Source: Medicago truncatula (lineage: Eukaryota > Streptophyta > Magnoliopsida > Fabales > Fabaceae). Taken from it: DNA of 64,000 bases. The notes beneath the pieces are model-generated. The model saw only the letters and a program-made list of their open reading frames with translations. It was not told the DNA's origin and did not search any database. The stretch is taken from assembly GCF_003473485.1 (NCBI RefSeq), contig NC_053047.1, forward strand, positions 30,614,972-30,678,971. Reading direction: 5' to 3'. This document shows positions 1 through 10,700 of the stretch, one piece after another; the first letter of the stretch is position 1; every line of letters starts with the position of its first letter. Made by a program: the position numbers and the translations under genes.

Positions 1-372
1 GCTATACCATCAGACATAGATTGCGGTTTTGATGAAGGATATATATGGAGACACTTGATGGTGTTAAATGAATCCATTGCCCTGGTCACATATCACGAAA
101 AGAAGACTACTTTAAACATATCAATTTTAGGTGAATTAAATGTGAAAGAATCATGGATCAAACTCTTCATTTTTGGATTTTTGCCTTCCATCGAGTTCCC
201 AATTGGAGTGGCAAAGGGAAAATTATTTTTCAAAAGGATAGATAAAGAATTAGCTTGGATTGACTTAACTACACATATGATTGAAGATTTTGGTGCTAAA
301 GAAGGGGACTGTAGTTTTAATATGCTAGTTTGCAAGGAAAATTTTCTTCCAATCGATCGGTGTAATAAATAA
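1..372 (+). CDS. F-box protein, C-terminal F-box-associated domain (partial, cut by window start)
   Basis: The frame is open from base 1 to the TAA at 370-372 and encodes about 123 residues. They resemble the C-terminal half of the large legume F-box family with an F-box-associated interaction domain (WRRLMVLNESIAL-like start, then LNVKESWIKLFIFG). Such proteins are substrate receptors of SCF ubiquitin ligases. The F-box itself would lie upstream, outside the window. A second copy at 4091-4464 shares the segment but carries stops, so this copy is the better preserved. The 3' flank (373-480) is also shared with the second copy, so the duplication covered more than the coding region. Whether the full gene is intact cannot be told from here. 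Family assignment is from memory of the domain; the partial state is seen directly. Confidence 0.6.
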   Translation, partial: AIPSDIDCGFDEGYIWRHLMVLNESIALVTYHEKKTTLNISILGELNVKESWIKLFIFGFLPSIEFPIGVAKGKLFFKRIDKELAWIDLTTHMIEDFGAKEGDCSFNMLVCKENFLPIDRCNK

Positions 373-1000
373 AAATAATTGCTTTTCTTGTTTTCACTTT
401 AAGCTTATTGAGATGTTGATTTTGTGCTTTAATGTTTTTTTTTGTATTTCAAATCAAAATCAATAAATTGAATGAAAAAGAATGAGCAATGTATAATCTC
501 TAATCAGTGTAGTACAACATTAAAGTATAGTCAATTTTCTCTAGAGGAACTTGTAGAACCAGGGTTCAATAGGGATCAATCAATCCTTTATCTCTAGAAA
601 ATTCTCACATTATGAAACAAACTATTGGCCAATCGAGGGTTTTCTGAAGTAGTAATAGTTAGATTTCCCAGTTTAACAAACGTGTGCTTTATACCCTTTA
701 AATCATAACAATGAAACTCTCACATTATGTTTGGTAAATCCTGGCTTAAAGATGACATTGGCATGGTTGACATAACAAAACCAAACACAACATTAATTTC
801 TTTTATTTGATATAGGGTTAGTAATATCTCATTGGCTGTTTTGTTTGGTAAAATAATATGAACTTGAATTGTTTTGCATTTCGAAAGTTTAAAACGATCC
901 AAGTAAAATCAAAGTTCAGCTGGAGAATCAAAATAACAAGATAAAGTTCAGAATAAAATCATTAGCCATATCATTAGCCACAAGAGAATCAAAATAACAA
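373..1000. repeat. Rearranged local duplication, no gene
   Basis: No coding signal. Blocks recur elsewhere: about 480-600 is repeated at 7590-7760 (both contain GTATAGTCAATTTTCTCTAG), and about 680-800 is repeated at 6945-7075 (both contain TATGTTTGGTAAATCCTGGC). Block order differs between the copies, so the region has been duplicated and shuffled. Confidence 0.6.
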
Positions 1001-1029
1001 GCTAGTTCTGAATAACCCAAATCATTAGC

Positions 1030-2460
1030 CATGACCAGACCATGATAAATGGCAGAAAATTCAGCTAGCATAATATCATATGAGTTTGGAAGAAAATCAG
1101 AAAACCCGCAAGAAACAAACCTGAATTATTACACAAAACCCCTCTAATCTCTGTTATGAGAGGAGTACCATGGCAGCTACCGTCAACATTCAAAATAACA
1201 TAAGAGAGATTATTGTTGTTCCATTTGACATATCGGTTAACTGGAGTAACAAGAGCAGTGGGAGTAAAGTTGTTTGTTATTACCTCAATTGAATGCTTTA
1301 TGCTACAAATAAGCATGTGTAAAGATCAAGTTTCACCGCCAAACACACCAGGTTACGAAGGCACCAAGACCACCAAACTCTAGCTAAAACTGTGGTTGCT
1401 TGAGAACCCCTAGCACCCTCTTTAAGCGAGTCATGTGCATCATTGGGAGAGAAAAACTCAGAATTAGTGAAGCCAAATTGATGCCATATCCTAAGGGAAA
1501 AGTTGCAGTCTCAAACACAATGAAGAAAGGTCTCATTCTGAAGACTGCAACGAGAAGGTCTCGTTCTAAAAAAATAGCAGAAGGCGCTATATTCATGTGG
1601 TTTAGCAAAGATAAGGTAGGAACCGGATTGTTACAAGTCAGCCAAAAAAGAAATTTATATTTTTCGGGAAGACAAAACTTCCAAATCCAAATCAAAGAGT
1701 GAAGGTGTTGGTTTGATCAACTCTGTCGGAATTATTGAGAAGCCAGATGTAACCGCTTTTTGGAGTATGAATACCATTCTTTTGGTTGTTCCATAGAACT
1801 GGATCTTCCTCGGTATCATTGAAATTCATGTGAGTGAGGTTTATGTGATCATAAATTGTATTAGATAGCAGAATATTCGTGTGGGGATCATTAGAAGTGA
1901 GCACATCTTTTACGGTTAGATGCAAGTCATGTATGTCAATATAAGGGACAAGAGACCCAAGAACACCAAAAAAGCTCCTTCGAGTAAACCAAAAGGATGA
2001 AGAAACGGACCCGACACACCAAGAGTATCCCACTTTAAGGGCATTTTTAGCTTTGATAATTGAGGACCAAATTGGAGAGTTGTTCGAATTATTAGTTGCT
2101 TGAAGGATGTTATGACCAACCACATATTTGTTAGAGAGGATACTGACCCAAAGTTTTTCAGATGATTGGATCAAATCCCAAACAAGCTTTCCAAGAAGGC
2201 AAGTATTCAATTCCCTGGCTCTCCTGATTCAAAGGCCACCAAGAGTCATGGGACGGGTAGTTTTTTCCAACCTACCAGATGAATGCCTTTATCATTTGAA
2301 CCTTTCCAGATGAAATTCCTGGTTGTTTGATCAATGCGATTACAAATTGATTGAGGAAGCCAAAAAAATTCCATATAATATGGAGGAATAGAGGAGAGAA
2401 CAGAGGAGGCAAGAGTCATTCTTCCAGATTTGTTTAACAGTTTATTCTTCCAAGAAGCAA
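1030..2460 (-). pseudogene. LINE (non-LTR retrotransposon) 3' remnant: zinc-binding RT region and RNase H
   Basis: On the minus strand, 2210-1692 encodes a stretch like the zinc-binding segment that follows reverse transcriptase in plant LINEs (GKLVWDLIQSSEKLWVSIL, then WNNQKNGIHTPKSGY). Further 3', 1316-1065 encodes the start of an RNase H domain (ILNVDGSCHG, then GVLCNNSG and LAGF). The pieces are in the order expected for a plant L1-type element, but they are broken by stops and frameshifts and no reverse-transcriptase core is seen. It is a dead 3' fragment. Recognition of the family is from memory; the fragmentation is seen in the sequence. Confidence 0.7.
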
Positions 2461-3300
2461 GACAAGATTGCTTTTTCTCAATAATAAAATAGAAATCATT
2501 CTTTTTTCGCTATTCCTTCGACACTCATTGATTTTAATACAATGCATTTTACATTCCTTTTAAGTTTATGCGTTTAAACTTTTACCTTTTCCTTTAACTT
2601 TATCTTGCTTTTACTTGTAATCTCAAACCTGTCGAGAGACAGTGCCCTTTTATTTCAAAACCCATCCTGCTCTCTAAGTAACCTGAGTGCATCTCATGGC
2701 CCTTTTTTCAAACATTTTTCTATCAAAACCTTTGCACAACATGTCTTGAGATTTCTAGTTCGGTCTCACTTTCAACAATCAGAACTGGCCCGTAGTTTGC
2801 CGAAAACACAGGTAAACAAATAGATTTAATTTGGTTTGTTATAGCTAGAAAGCAACAAACATTAGTTTTAATCAAAATCTCATAAAAAAAAATATAGTTC
2901 ATAATTTTTAAATTTTAGCGCATGTGCCCGCCTTTTCGCTAGTACACACCAAAGAAAATATGAGATTTTAGGTTAGGTTATTTTTCTATTCTAATTATAT
3001 CCTTAAGCAAATTTTTTTATAATATTGTTATATTATTGATGTCATGCAAAAAGATATAATTTTAGGAACACCAATGCTATTATCCACCCTTAAGAAATAA
3101 ATGATTTTTTGAAGGAAAAAAAGAAAAGAAGATGAATGATTTTTTTGTTTAAAGAAGAAAAAAAACCAATGACTTTATCCATTATATTTTTTTAGTTTTT
3201 TTTTGTTTAAAAATTTGTTTTAGTTTAGTGAGAGAGACATATAAGGCGGTTGGGTTTGTTTCAAAAGAAAAAAAATATATAAAGCTCTTTGCTTGATTAG
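2461..3300. other. AT-rich intergenic DNA
   Basis: No coding signal, RNA gene or clear repeat seen. It precedes the F-box pseudogene and may hold its former promoter. Confidence 0.5.
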
Positions 3301-4464
3301 GTAAACACCTATTTACATGATGATATACTCTTCTCTATTCTATCGAAATTATCTCTTAAATCTTTGAAGTGATTTGGATGCGTCTATAAATCATGGTCCC
3401 TCTTATTTGAAAACATTTATTTCATGAACATGGTCTGCAATTATTTTTTATCCAAAGACCCTTCTTATCGCCATGATGCCTTTATCCTTCTACGACAGCT
3501 GTTTAATTTAAATCAATCACGATGTATTCTCTTTTAGACAAGAGGATTGAGAATATGGCCAAACTAGATTTTCCAAATCCATTTCAAGAGGAAACTGAAA
3601 CTTGCTTTCAGTTTGATATTTTAAATATGGGTGGTATTAATGAGATATATGTGTTCATTGTCATCTTCGTGGTAATGATTTGGAAAATTATACAAGAGTT
3701 TTACTATGGAATCCAACTACGGATGAATTAAAGGTCATTCCTCGAAGTCCGACTAAAACTCAACCGGTTACCGTGGATGTGAGTGTTCATGGATGTGGTT
3801 ATGATTGTGTTAAGCATGACTATAAGGTGCTTCAACATATACAATTTATGCGACGTTCGTTTCCATGTACCGGATATGTGTCATTGAGAGATATAACTTT
3901 CGAACCCTTCTGGGACATATATAACTTAAGAAGTAATTCTTGGAGAAAACTTGATGTCGTTATGCCTACATTTTACCATACTCCTCATGCTAGAGTGTAC
4001 ATGGATCTCCTGTTTCATTGGTTATCTATATAGATTTTGAATCATATTTAGTGTCGTTTGACTTAAGCAATGAGACGTTCTTTACCACACAGCTATACCA
4101 TCAGACATAGATTGTGGTTTTGATGAAGGATATTTATGGAGACGCTTGATGGTGTTAAACGAATCCATTGCCCTGGTCACATATCACGAAGAGAAGACTA
4201 CTTTTAACATATCAAATTTTGGTGAGTTAAATGTGAAAGAATCATGGATCAAACTCTTCATTGTTGGATTTTTGCCTTCCATCTAGTACCTAATTGGAGT
4301 GGCAAAGGGAAAATTATTTTTCAAAAGGATAGATAAATGAATTAGCTTGGATTGACTTAACTACACATATAATTGAAGATTTTGGTGCTGAAGAAGGGGA
4401 CTGTAGTTATAATATGCTAGTTTACAAGGAAAATTTTCATCCAATCGATCGGTGTAACAAATAA
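3301..4464 (+). pseudogene. F-box protein pseudogene (F-box plus F-box-associated domain)
   Basis: The plus strand encodes, in pieces, an F-box (LHDDILFSILSKLSLKSLK, about 3318-3370), a linker, and an F-box-associated domain (LLWNPTTDELKVIP at about 3697-3740, then NLRSNSWRKLDVV). The C-terminal part from 4091 matches the copy at 1-372. Several lesions are visible: a TGA inside the F-box near 3370, frame changes near 3530 and 3650, a frame break near 4033-4090, a TAG near 4285 and a small insertion near 4336. An intact relative would act as an SCF substrate adaptor. This copy cannot make a full protein. The family is recognised from memory; the breaks are read directly. Confidence 0.75.
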
Positions 4465-5175
4465 AATTTGCTTTTCTTGTTTTCACTTTAAGCTTGATTG
4501 ATTTTGTGCTTTAATTTTTCTTTTGTATTTTAAATCAAGATCAATAAATTGAATGTGTCTAAGAACGATGGCTTTAGTTCAAATCAAGATTAAGGGTATG
4601 GCTACACTTTTCCTTGAGTTTCATCATTATTATTGTCTTTGTTGATTCATGTTATATACACACAATAATGGAAAATAAACAAAGGGGAAGGAAAATGATC
4701 ACATGAGGTATTACAAACACTCTCATGACTTCAAACATAATCACATGAAGTATCTAAGATTTTTTCCATTTCCCAAAGGAATATGAAAAGAAATTGAAAG
4801 CTCTATTACCATGATTTTGAATTTATAAATACTTAATTATTTCACATTTTAACAAATGTGTGTTTTATACACTCTAAATCATAATAATAACCATCCAAAC
4901 TGTTGTTGAAACTGTTGCACATTCCTCTGGCCTTCCAAGCAAGGTGATCAGCATCTCCAACGGTACCAAAACGTTGTACCCTGATTTTTATGAATTCTAC
5001 TTCAGTTGTTTCATTTATAAATGAAATAAAAAAATATATTATAACTTTGTGTAATTTTACAGTAGTGAGAGGCTGAGTGTGAAAACAAATGTAGACAACT
5101 CATATAAATTAAATTAAAAAATATATTTAATTCTAAACTTTATATTATATATATTAACATTTGCATTTAGATGTG
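4465..5175. repeat. 3' flank of F-box copy and a ~300-bp dispersed duplication
   Basis: The 3' flank of the F-box pseudogene resembles 373-470. About 4600-4910 is repeated at 6705-6990 with high similarity (both contain AATCAAAGGGGAAGG-like and GATCACATGA segments). No gene seen. Confidence 0.55.
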
Positions 5176-5177
5176 CT

Positions 5178-5248
5178 CGTGAGTTTAGCTCAATTGGTAT
5201 GGACAATGCATAAAATATGCAAGGTCCAGGTTCAAACTCTGGCCATCA

Positions 5249-5280
<32 letters not shown>
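5178..5280 (+). mobile_element. tRNA-derived SINE with poly(A) tail
   Basis: A 72-nt tRNA-like head has a Pol III A box (TTTAGCTCAATTGG) and B box (GGTTCAAACTC), and its ends GTGA and TCAC can pair. It is followed directly by about 30 A residues. A related sequence, with box B GGTTCGAACCC, lies at 18966-19018. This fits a tRNA-related SINE. The family name is not assigned. Confidence 0.7.
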
Positions 5281-5281
<1 letters not shown>

Positions 5282-6690
5282 ATTTGCATTTATATTACAA
5301 GCATATACATCTAGTGTAGTGGTGAAGCAGGACGCCTATGAGCTCTGTGTCATGAGTTTGTTCCTGAACAAAGAGTTTCGAACCAAAGTTAAGGGATCTA
5401 AATATAAAAACGCCCAAACCACTTGAGCTACAACTTTATATAAAAGTATTTAATGAAAATATATGTATATATTGTAAAAATATGGCGCTTCCGTTAAAAA
5501 CATTGTTGGCTCCGCCACTATCACTGCTACCATTAGTAGATTCTCCCAACACTCTCATATCCTATCATACCCGATATTCATTTCCATAAGGACATGTTAT
5601 ATGATACATAGACATGTCAGGTTTGAGAAAAGATGAAATATATATAAACAAAAAAAAAATGGAAGAGAGTGAGTGGTCAGTATTGGTTAGGAGGATGAGA
5701 AACCAACTAATAGCCCCCCGTTTTCCATCTTAGCTTTAACAGAATCCAAATCAACATGTTTTCGGAGAATCTAAATTGTCTCCAGAGTTTTCTTATACGA
5801 TCTAAAATAAAAAGAATCTAAAAAATACAATTTGGAAGGGATTTATACATGTGGCCCATTAAAAAATAAAAAATAAAAAGAAATGACATCTCAGCGCTAT
5901 GTCATCAATTCTGATGAGTTGGATGGGGAAGGGGGTGTTCCGGATTTCTTTTTTAAAAGGACCAATTCCAAACCGAAATGTTTTTAGGGGGGTAAAGCGA
6001 GTTTTTAACAACTTTTGCAGCCCGCGATGCTGATCCTTGGAAAATTCTCTGAATTAGCGTTGCGCTGCTCACAACACACATTGCAAGGGTTGATGAGGCT
6101 TCTTCATGCATGATTCTGCTCCACATCTTCACACCAAAACATCTATAACAACTATGCCTCAAGAATCACAAAGTTGTTAGATTTGAGTGGATTTCTATGG
6201 CTTCAAATATACTTTCATGTTCTTATCTTCTCATGACTTTCTTCTAAAATATTTTAACAAAATACAATTAAAGCTAGCTACTTTTATCCTAAATTAGTTC
6301 TAAAAAACGACTAAAAACCCTGTGCAATTGTCTGTCATTAAAAATTCACATGTAAATTGATCCAAAAGACGAAAAACGATAGAATCTTTACTGAAACTAA
6401 GTTAAGAGAATACATATGTAATTTTGCCTAAATATTACTTTGCTAAGTACAAGTGAAATGGTTTGTCTCAATTGAGAAAAAAAAAACTATAGATTCTTAA
6501 TCTCCATATTATCAACGATCAAGATCTCTAGCTATTTTTTTAATGGTCAAAATCTCCCTGTTATTTCTCGATTCTGTTTTCAACTAAGAATCTGATATCA
6601 TCTCATAGTACAATGGTTAGATAGATTTAGTTAAAAAAAAGAAAAGATCTTGTTAATCAGTTCCTCCGGAGCATTGGTTAAGGAATCCAT
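5281..6690. other. Intergenic DNA, nothing recognised
   Basis: AT-rich sequence without a supported gene. The short open frame at 5953-6162 (-) has no recognisable domain. Confidence 0.5.
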
Positions 6691-7754
6691 GAATAGGAAT
6701 CCACTTTTCCTTGAGTTTCATCATTATTGTCTTTGTTGATTCCATGTTATATACACACAATAATGGAAAATAATCAAAGGGGAAGGAAAATGATCACATG
6801 AAGTATTACAAACACTCTCATGACTTCAAACATAATCACATGAAAAATATAAGATTTTTTCCATTTCCCAAAGGCATATGAAAAGAAATTGAAAGCTATA
6901 TTACCATGATGTTGAATTTATAAATATTTGATTATGTCACATTTTAACAAATTTGTGTTTTATACACTCTAAATCATAATAATGAAACTCTCGCATTATG
7001 TTTGGTAAATCCTGGCTTTAGACATGACATTGGCAAGGTTGACATAATAAAACCAAACACAACATTAATTTTGTTCCTCTAATTGTTGCCAAATCAACAA
7101 CCCAAGATTTTGTTGAGCTGTACAACACAAATATCAAACCTCTTGATGCAGGATGTTAAGGTAAATTTGGAGAATGGGTTATTCAAAACCAAAAGAGTGA
7201 GGTGATCTTTGCAACAACCAAGAAGCCTGTCTTGGTTCAGATTTTGGTACCGATGAAGTGTTCGTATCGGGTGGAGCCTCCAACTAGCTTCTGAGCTAAA
7301 GCTGAGATCATTGATTGTCATCAGCTGCTCATAAGTTAGCTCAAGCAGTAAAAACTTTGAGCCTGAAGAATACAAATCTTGTTTCATAGTTCTCTTTCTC
7401 TGTTGGCTTGAAGCCTTTTTTTTGTTTTTTTGAGCAAGGCTTGATGCCTTAATATATAAGTATTTGATGTTTTTTATGAAACAAAAAAATAAAAAAAATA
7501 AAAGTGTTACAAGGGAAAAACAGAAGGCAGAATAATACTGCAATTCCACAATCACACTACTGCGAAAAAATTCGACTTCCAAAAAACTTGTATAAAAAAG
7601 AATGAGAAATGTATAATCACTAATCAGTATAGTACAACAGTATTTGACATGGAAATCTAAAGGACATTAATGTATCCACTGGTTGATAAACTTGAGGGAA
7701 AGTATAGTCAATTTTCTCTAGAGGAACTTGTATCGCTTTATCCCCAGAAAATTC
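6691..7754. repeat. Second copy of local duplication blocks downstream of CLPT
   Basis: About 6705-6990 repeats 4600-4910, about 6945-7075 repeats 680-800, and 7590-7760 repeats 480-600. A 162-codon minus-strand frame (7582-7094) lies here; it shows no known domain and a low-complexity Lys/Ser stretch, so it is not called as a gene. The last part overlaps the 3' region of the CLPT gene. Confidence 0.5.
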
Positions 7755-10700
7755 TTATGCTTGCTTCTTGAAATTCCAATCAATATCTCCACTAGCCTAC
7801 AAGAAACAAAAACCATATTTTTGTCATTGAGGTGTTAGTCAGTCAATCAGTCGAAGTGAATATTATTGTAAATGTTTAAAAAATCGAACCAAACCGGCTA
7901 GTTCAACCGATTGAACTGGGAATAAGACAGTTCACCGTTAGTTTGATTCCGGTTATCATGAAGTCCAGTTGAATTGGCTTGAACCGGAGTTGAACCACGG
8001 TTGGTTCAAATGTTTTAAATTTTTGCATTATTTATTATCTGGTTCAACTGTGGTTGAACCGATGAAACCAAATAAAACAATGCTCGAAGGTCTCGCCAGT
8101 TTGATCACCAGTTTATTTTTTAAAACATTGTATTATTGCAATAGAACTTGAAACTTACTGCTGTTTCAGCAATTTCTTTGGCTTTTTGATCGTTGAAACC
8201 TAAAGCAGACAAGACCTTTCGACCTGCTGATTCTTCTTGTGACCAAATTCCAAGAAGTAAATGAGTCACGTTTGTTTCCCCCTCACCTACATTTTATATC
8301 ATAATAACTTTAGTATTACAAAAAAGGAAACATTAAAAACTGTATGATAGTTTCAACTTGTATTAAGAGAAGGAATCTTGTTGAGACTTCTTCCAAATCC
8401 AATGTGATTTTGAGGAAGGAATTAATGTAAAAATAAACAATAGGGCTAATTCTTGAGTGTCCTGAAAGTCTCTCACATTCAACAAGCTCACTAGACAATT
8501 TCTAACTACCTTCTATGTCTATTTAGTACATTTTGTTACAGTTGTTACACTTGATATTTATAGAGATAAAAAACATATGTTTATTTCGTTACCTCCTACT
8601 ATCTCCTGAGATACACATTTCTTATGAAGCATAGACACAAACCCGGACAGTGGACACCATACATGTAACACATAACCTTTCTAACAAGTGGCTTCCTATT
8701 ATTGAACTAAGATCAGAAGAAATCTAGATAAAGATCTACATTATAAGAGGAAATTGCACTCGCCTCCCCCCAAGATACACTTAAAACAGTGCATACATCC
8801 TTTCTATCTTTGAAATGAACACTTGCGGCGCTAACCTCTACTCAATTCTGTTTAAACGACACCCTCTCTCTGTTTGATACAACAGTGGGAGATGTACGAC
8901 TGAGGAGGGCTCATCAATGTCTTTTACAGTATGTGTTATTTAAGCATACCTCTGAGGTAAGTGCAATTTCTCCTTGTTAGAGAATGCAACAGCAGAAGGT
9001 CAATAATAATTATATTAGGGATTGATAAGCACTTATTATAGTATAGAGATAGTTTACAAACTGAGGCATGACTAAACACTCGAGCAAATTATCAACATGG
9101 CTGAAGCGTAAAAGTTTAAACTACTAAAGCTGGCTGAAGTGTAAATATCTCTCACAACAACACCTGATTTTCACTCTTTATTAAGCAGCGGGGAAAAATA
9201 AACCATTAAAATTTAAAATCATTTTTCATATTTCAACCTTTTTCTAACAGATCAGGCACAGACGAAGATAACAGAGTTTTTTCTTTTACTTGAACTTGCG
9301 AACTCTGATATACACAATTTGGACCAAAAAAAATGGGACAACAATTTGGATGATTAACACAGCCTAAATATATGATTCGTTATGTTTAGTAGATGGTTAA
9401 TACTTTATTTTAAACTTATTAGGTATAACAAAGTTTCGCAAGCCATTAGTTATCCATTGAACACACTTAACCACGATTTTAAACGTCATTACTCATCAAT
9501 ACTGATTTTTTTAGGTGTATATTTCAACACAAATCGTCGTAATTAACTACATAGTTGACCTGCATCATCCAAACTGTTGTTGAAATTTGTGTGTCAAAAT
9601 ATCGTTTCTGATTAATTAAAACATGAACACAATGGCACAAAATTTGAAAATGGAGCCCTACCACCAGCAGAACAATGAATCTAGCAGATCAATTGGGAAA
9701 ATGGCAGGGGGCTACTTCTGAATACATAGATATGTCATCACCTAAATCATCCATACCTGACTTTGATGTCTCATTAAGTGCCCAATCGAGGGCTTTATGA
9801 AGTGGTTCAGTCAAAGACAGTACCACAGGGCTGGAGTAGGACCAGTAAGATTTCCCAAGTATCTCTAATGTTTGTTCGCGTACTTTCAGATAAGTAATTC
9901 CATTAGCTCTTAAGAATTTTGCAGCTTTACTTGTTCCTGAAAAGGACAGCAAAAATTAATCAAACGCTGAACAACGTATAGAAGGTACCCAACCTGAAAA
10001 AAACACAACTTCCTTCCGAATAAATGGAAGGATCTTGGCATGATTTTAAAAAACTTTGGCATAATCTTAGTAGAAACAAAACCTAGAATCAAATATTCAA
10101 ACTTGGGTATGCCTAGCTCACTATCTATTATAATTTTCAAACCCATAACTCATTTCTTAGAGACAGCAGTCTTGACACTTTCCGGTCTACGCATCCAATT
10201 TTAAGATTTAATAATGTGCAATTGTTGAATCTAGTTATAAGAAACACAACTGACCCAGATACAATTTTGTCAAAACTCAAGACATCTTGGCCCATATGGA
10301 AGGTATGAACAAAAAAATGGACCACCGATAATTTTCAGAGCAAATGAACAGTGCCAATATTGCAAAGTAAATCCTGTAGGCAAAACTACACAGTTTCTAG
10401 AAAAAATCACAGGGTTAATCTTTCTACATCCATTCTTGGTTCTATATATGCAAGCACAAAACATTAAAATATATTTTGGCTTGCTGACGTCCGGATTGGA
10501 AACGAACTTATAACAAATGATGTCAGTGGATAGAACATATTAAAATAACACAACCAAAAGGTGCTTAATCGCATTTAGGGGGCATATGGAAGAGTTTCTT
10601 TAAGTTAATGTTATGATTTATAACAAAAGTGCTCGTGTAAGTATTGTAAAGAGATTATAGAAATAGTTTATATATGTGAATATGCCCATAATCTATTCCG

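Noticed and set aside
5953-6162. 69-codon minus-strand frame
   Set aside because: No recognisable domain or splice context.
7094-7582. 162-codon minus-strand frame as a gene
   Set aside because: No domain, low-complexity stretch, and it lies in a duplicated, rearranged block whose other copies have no such frame.
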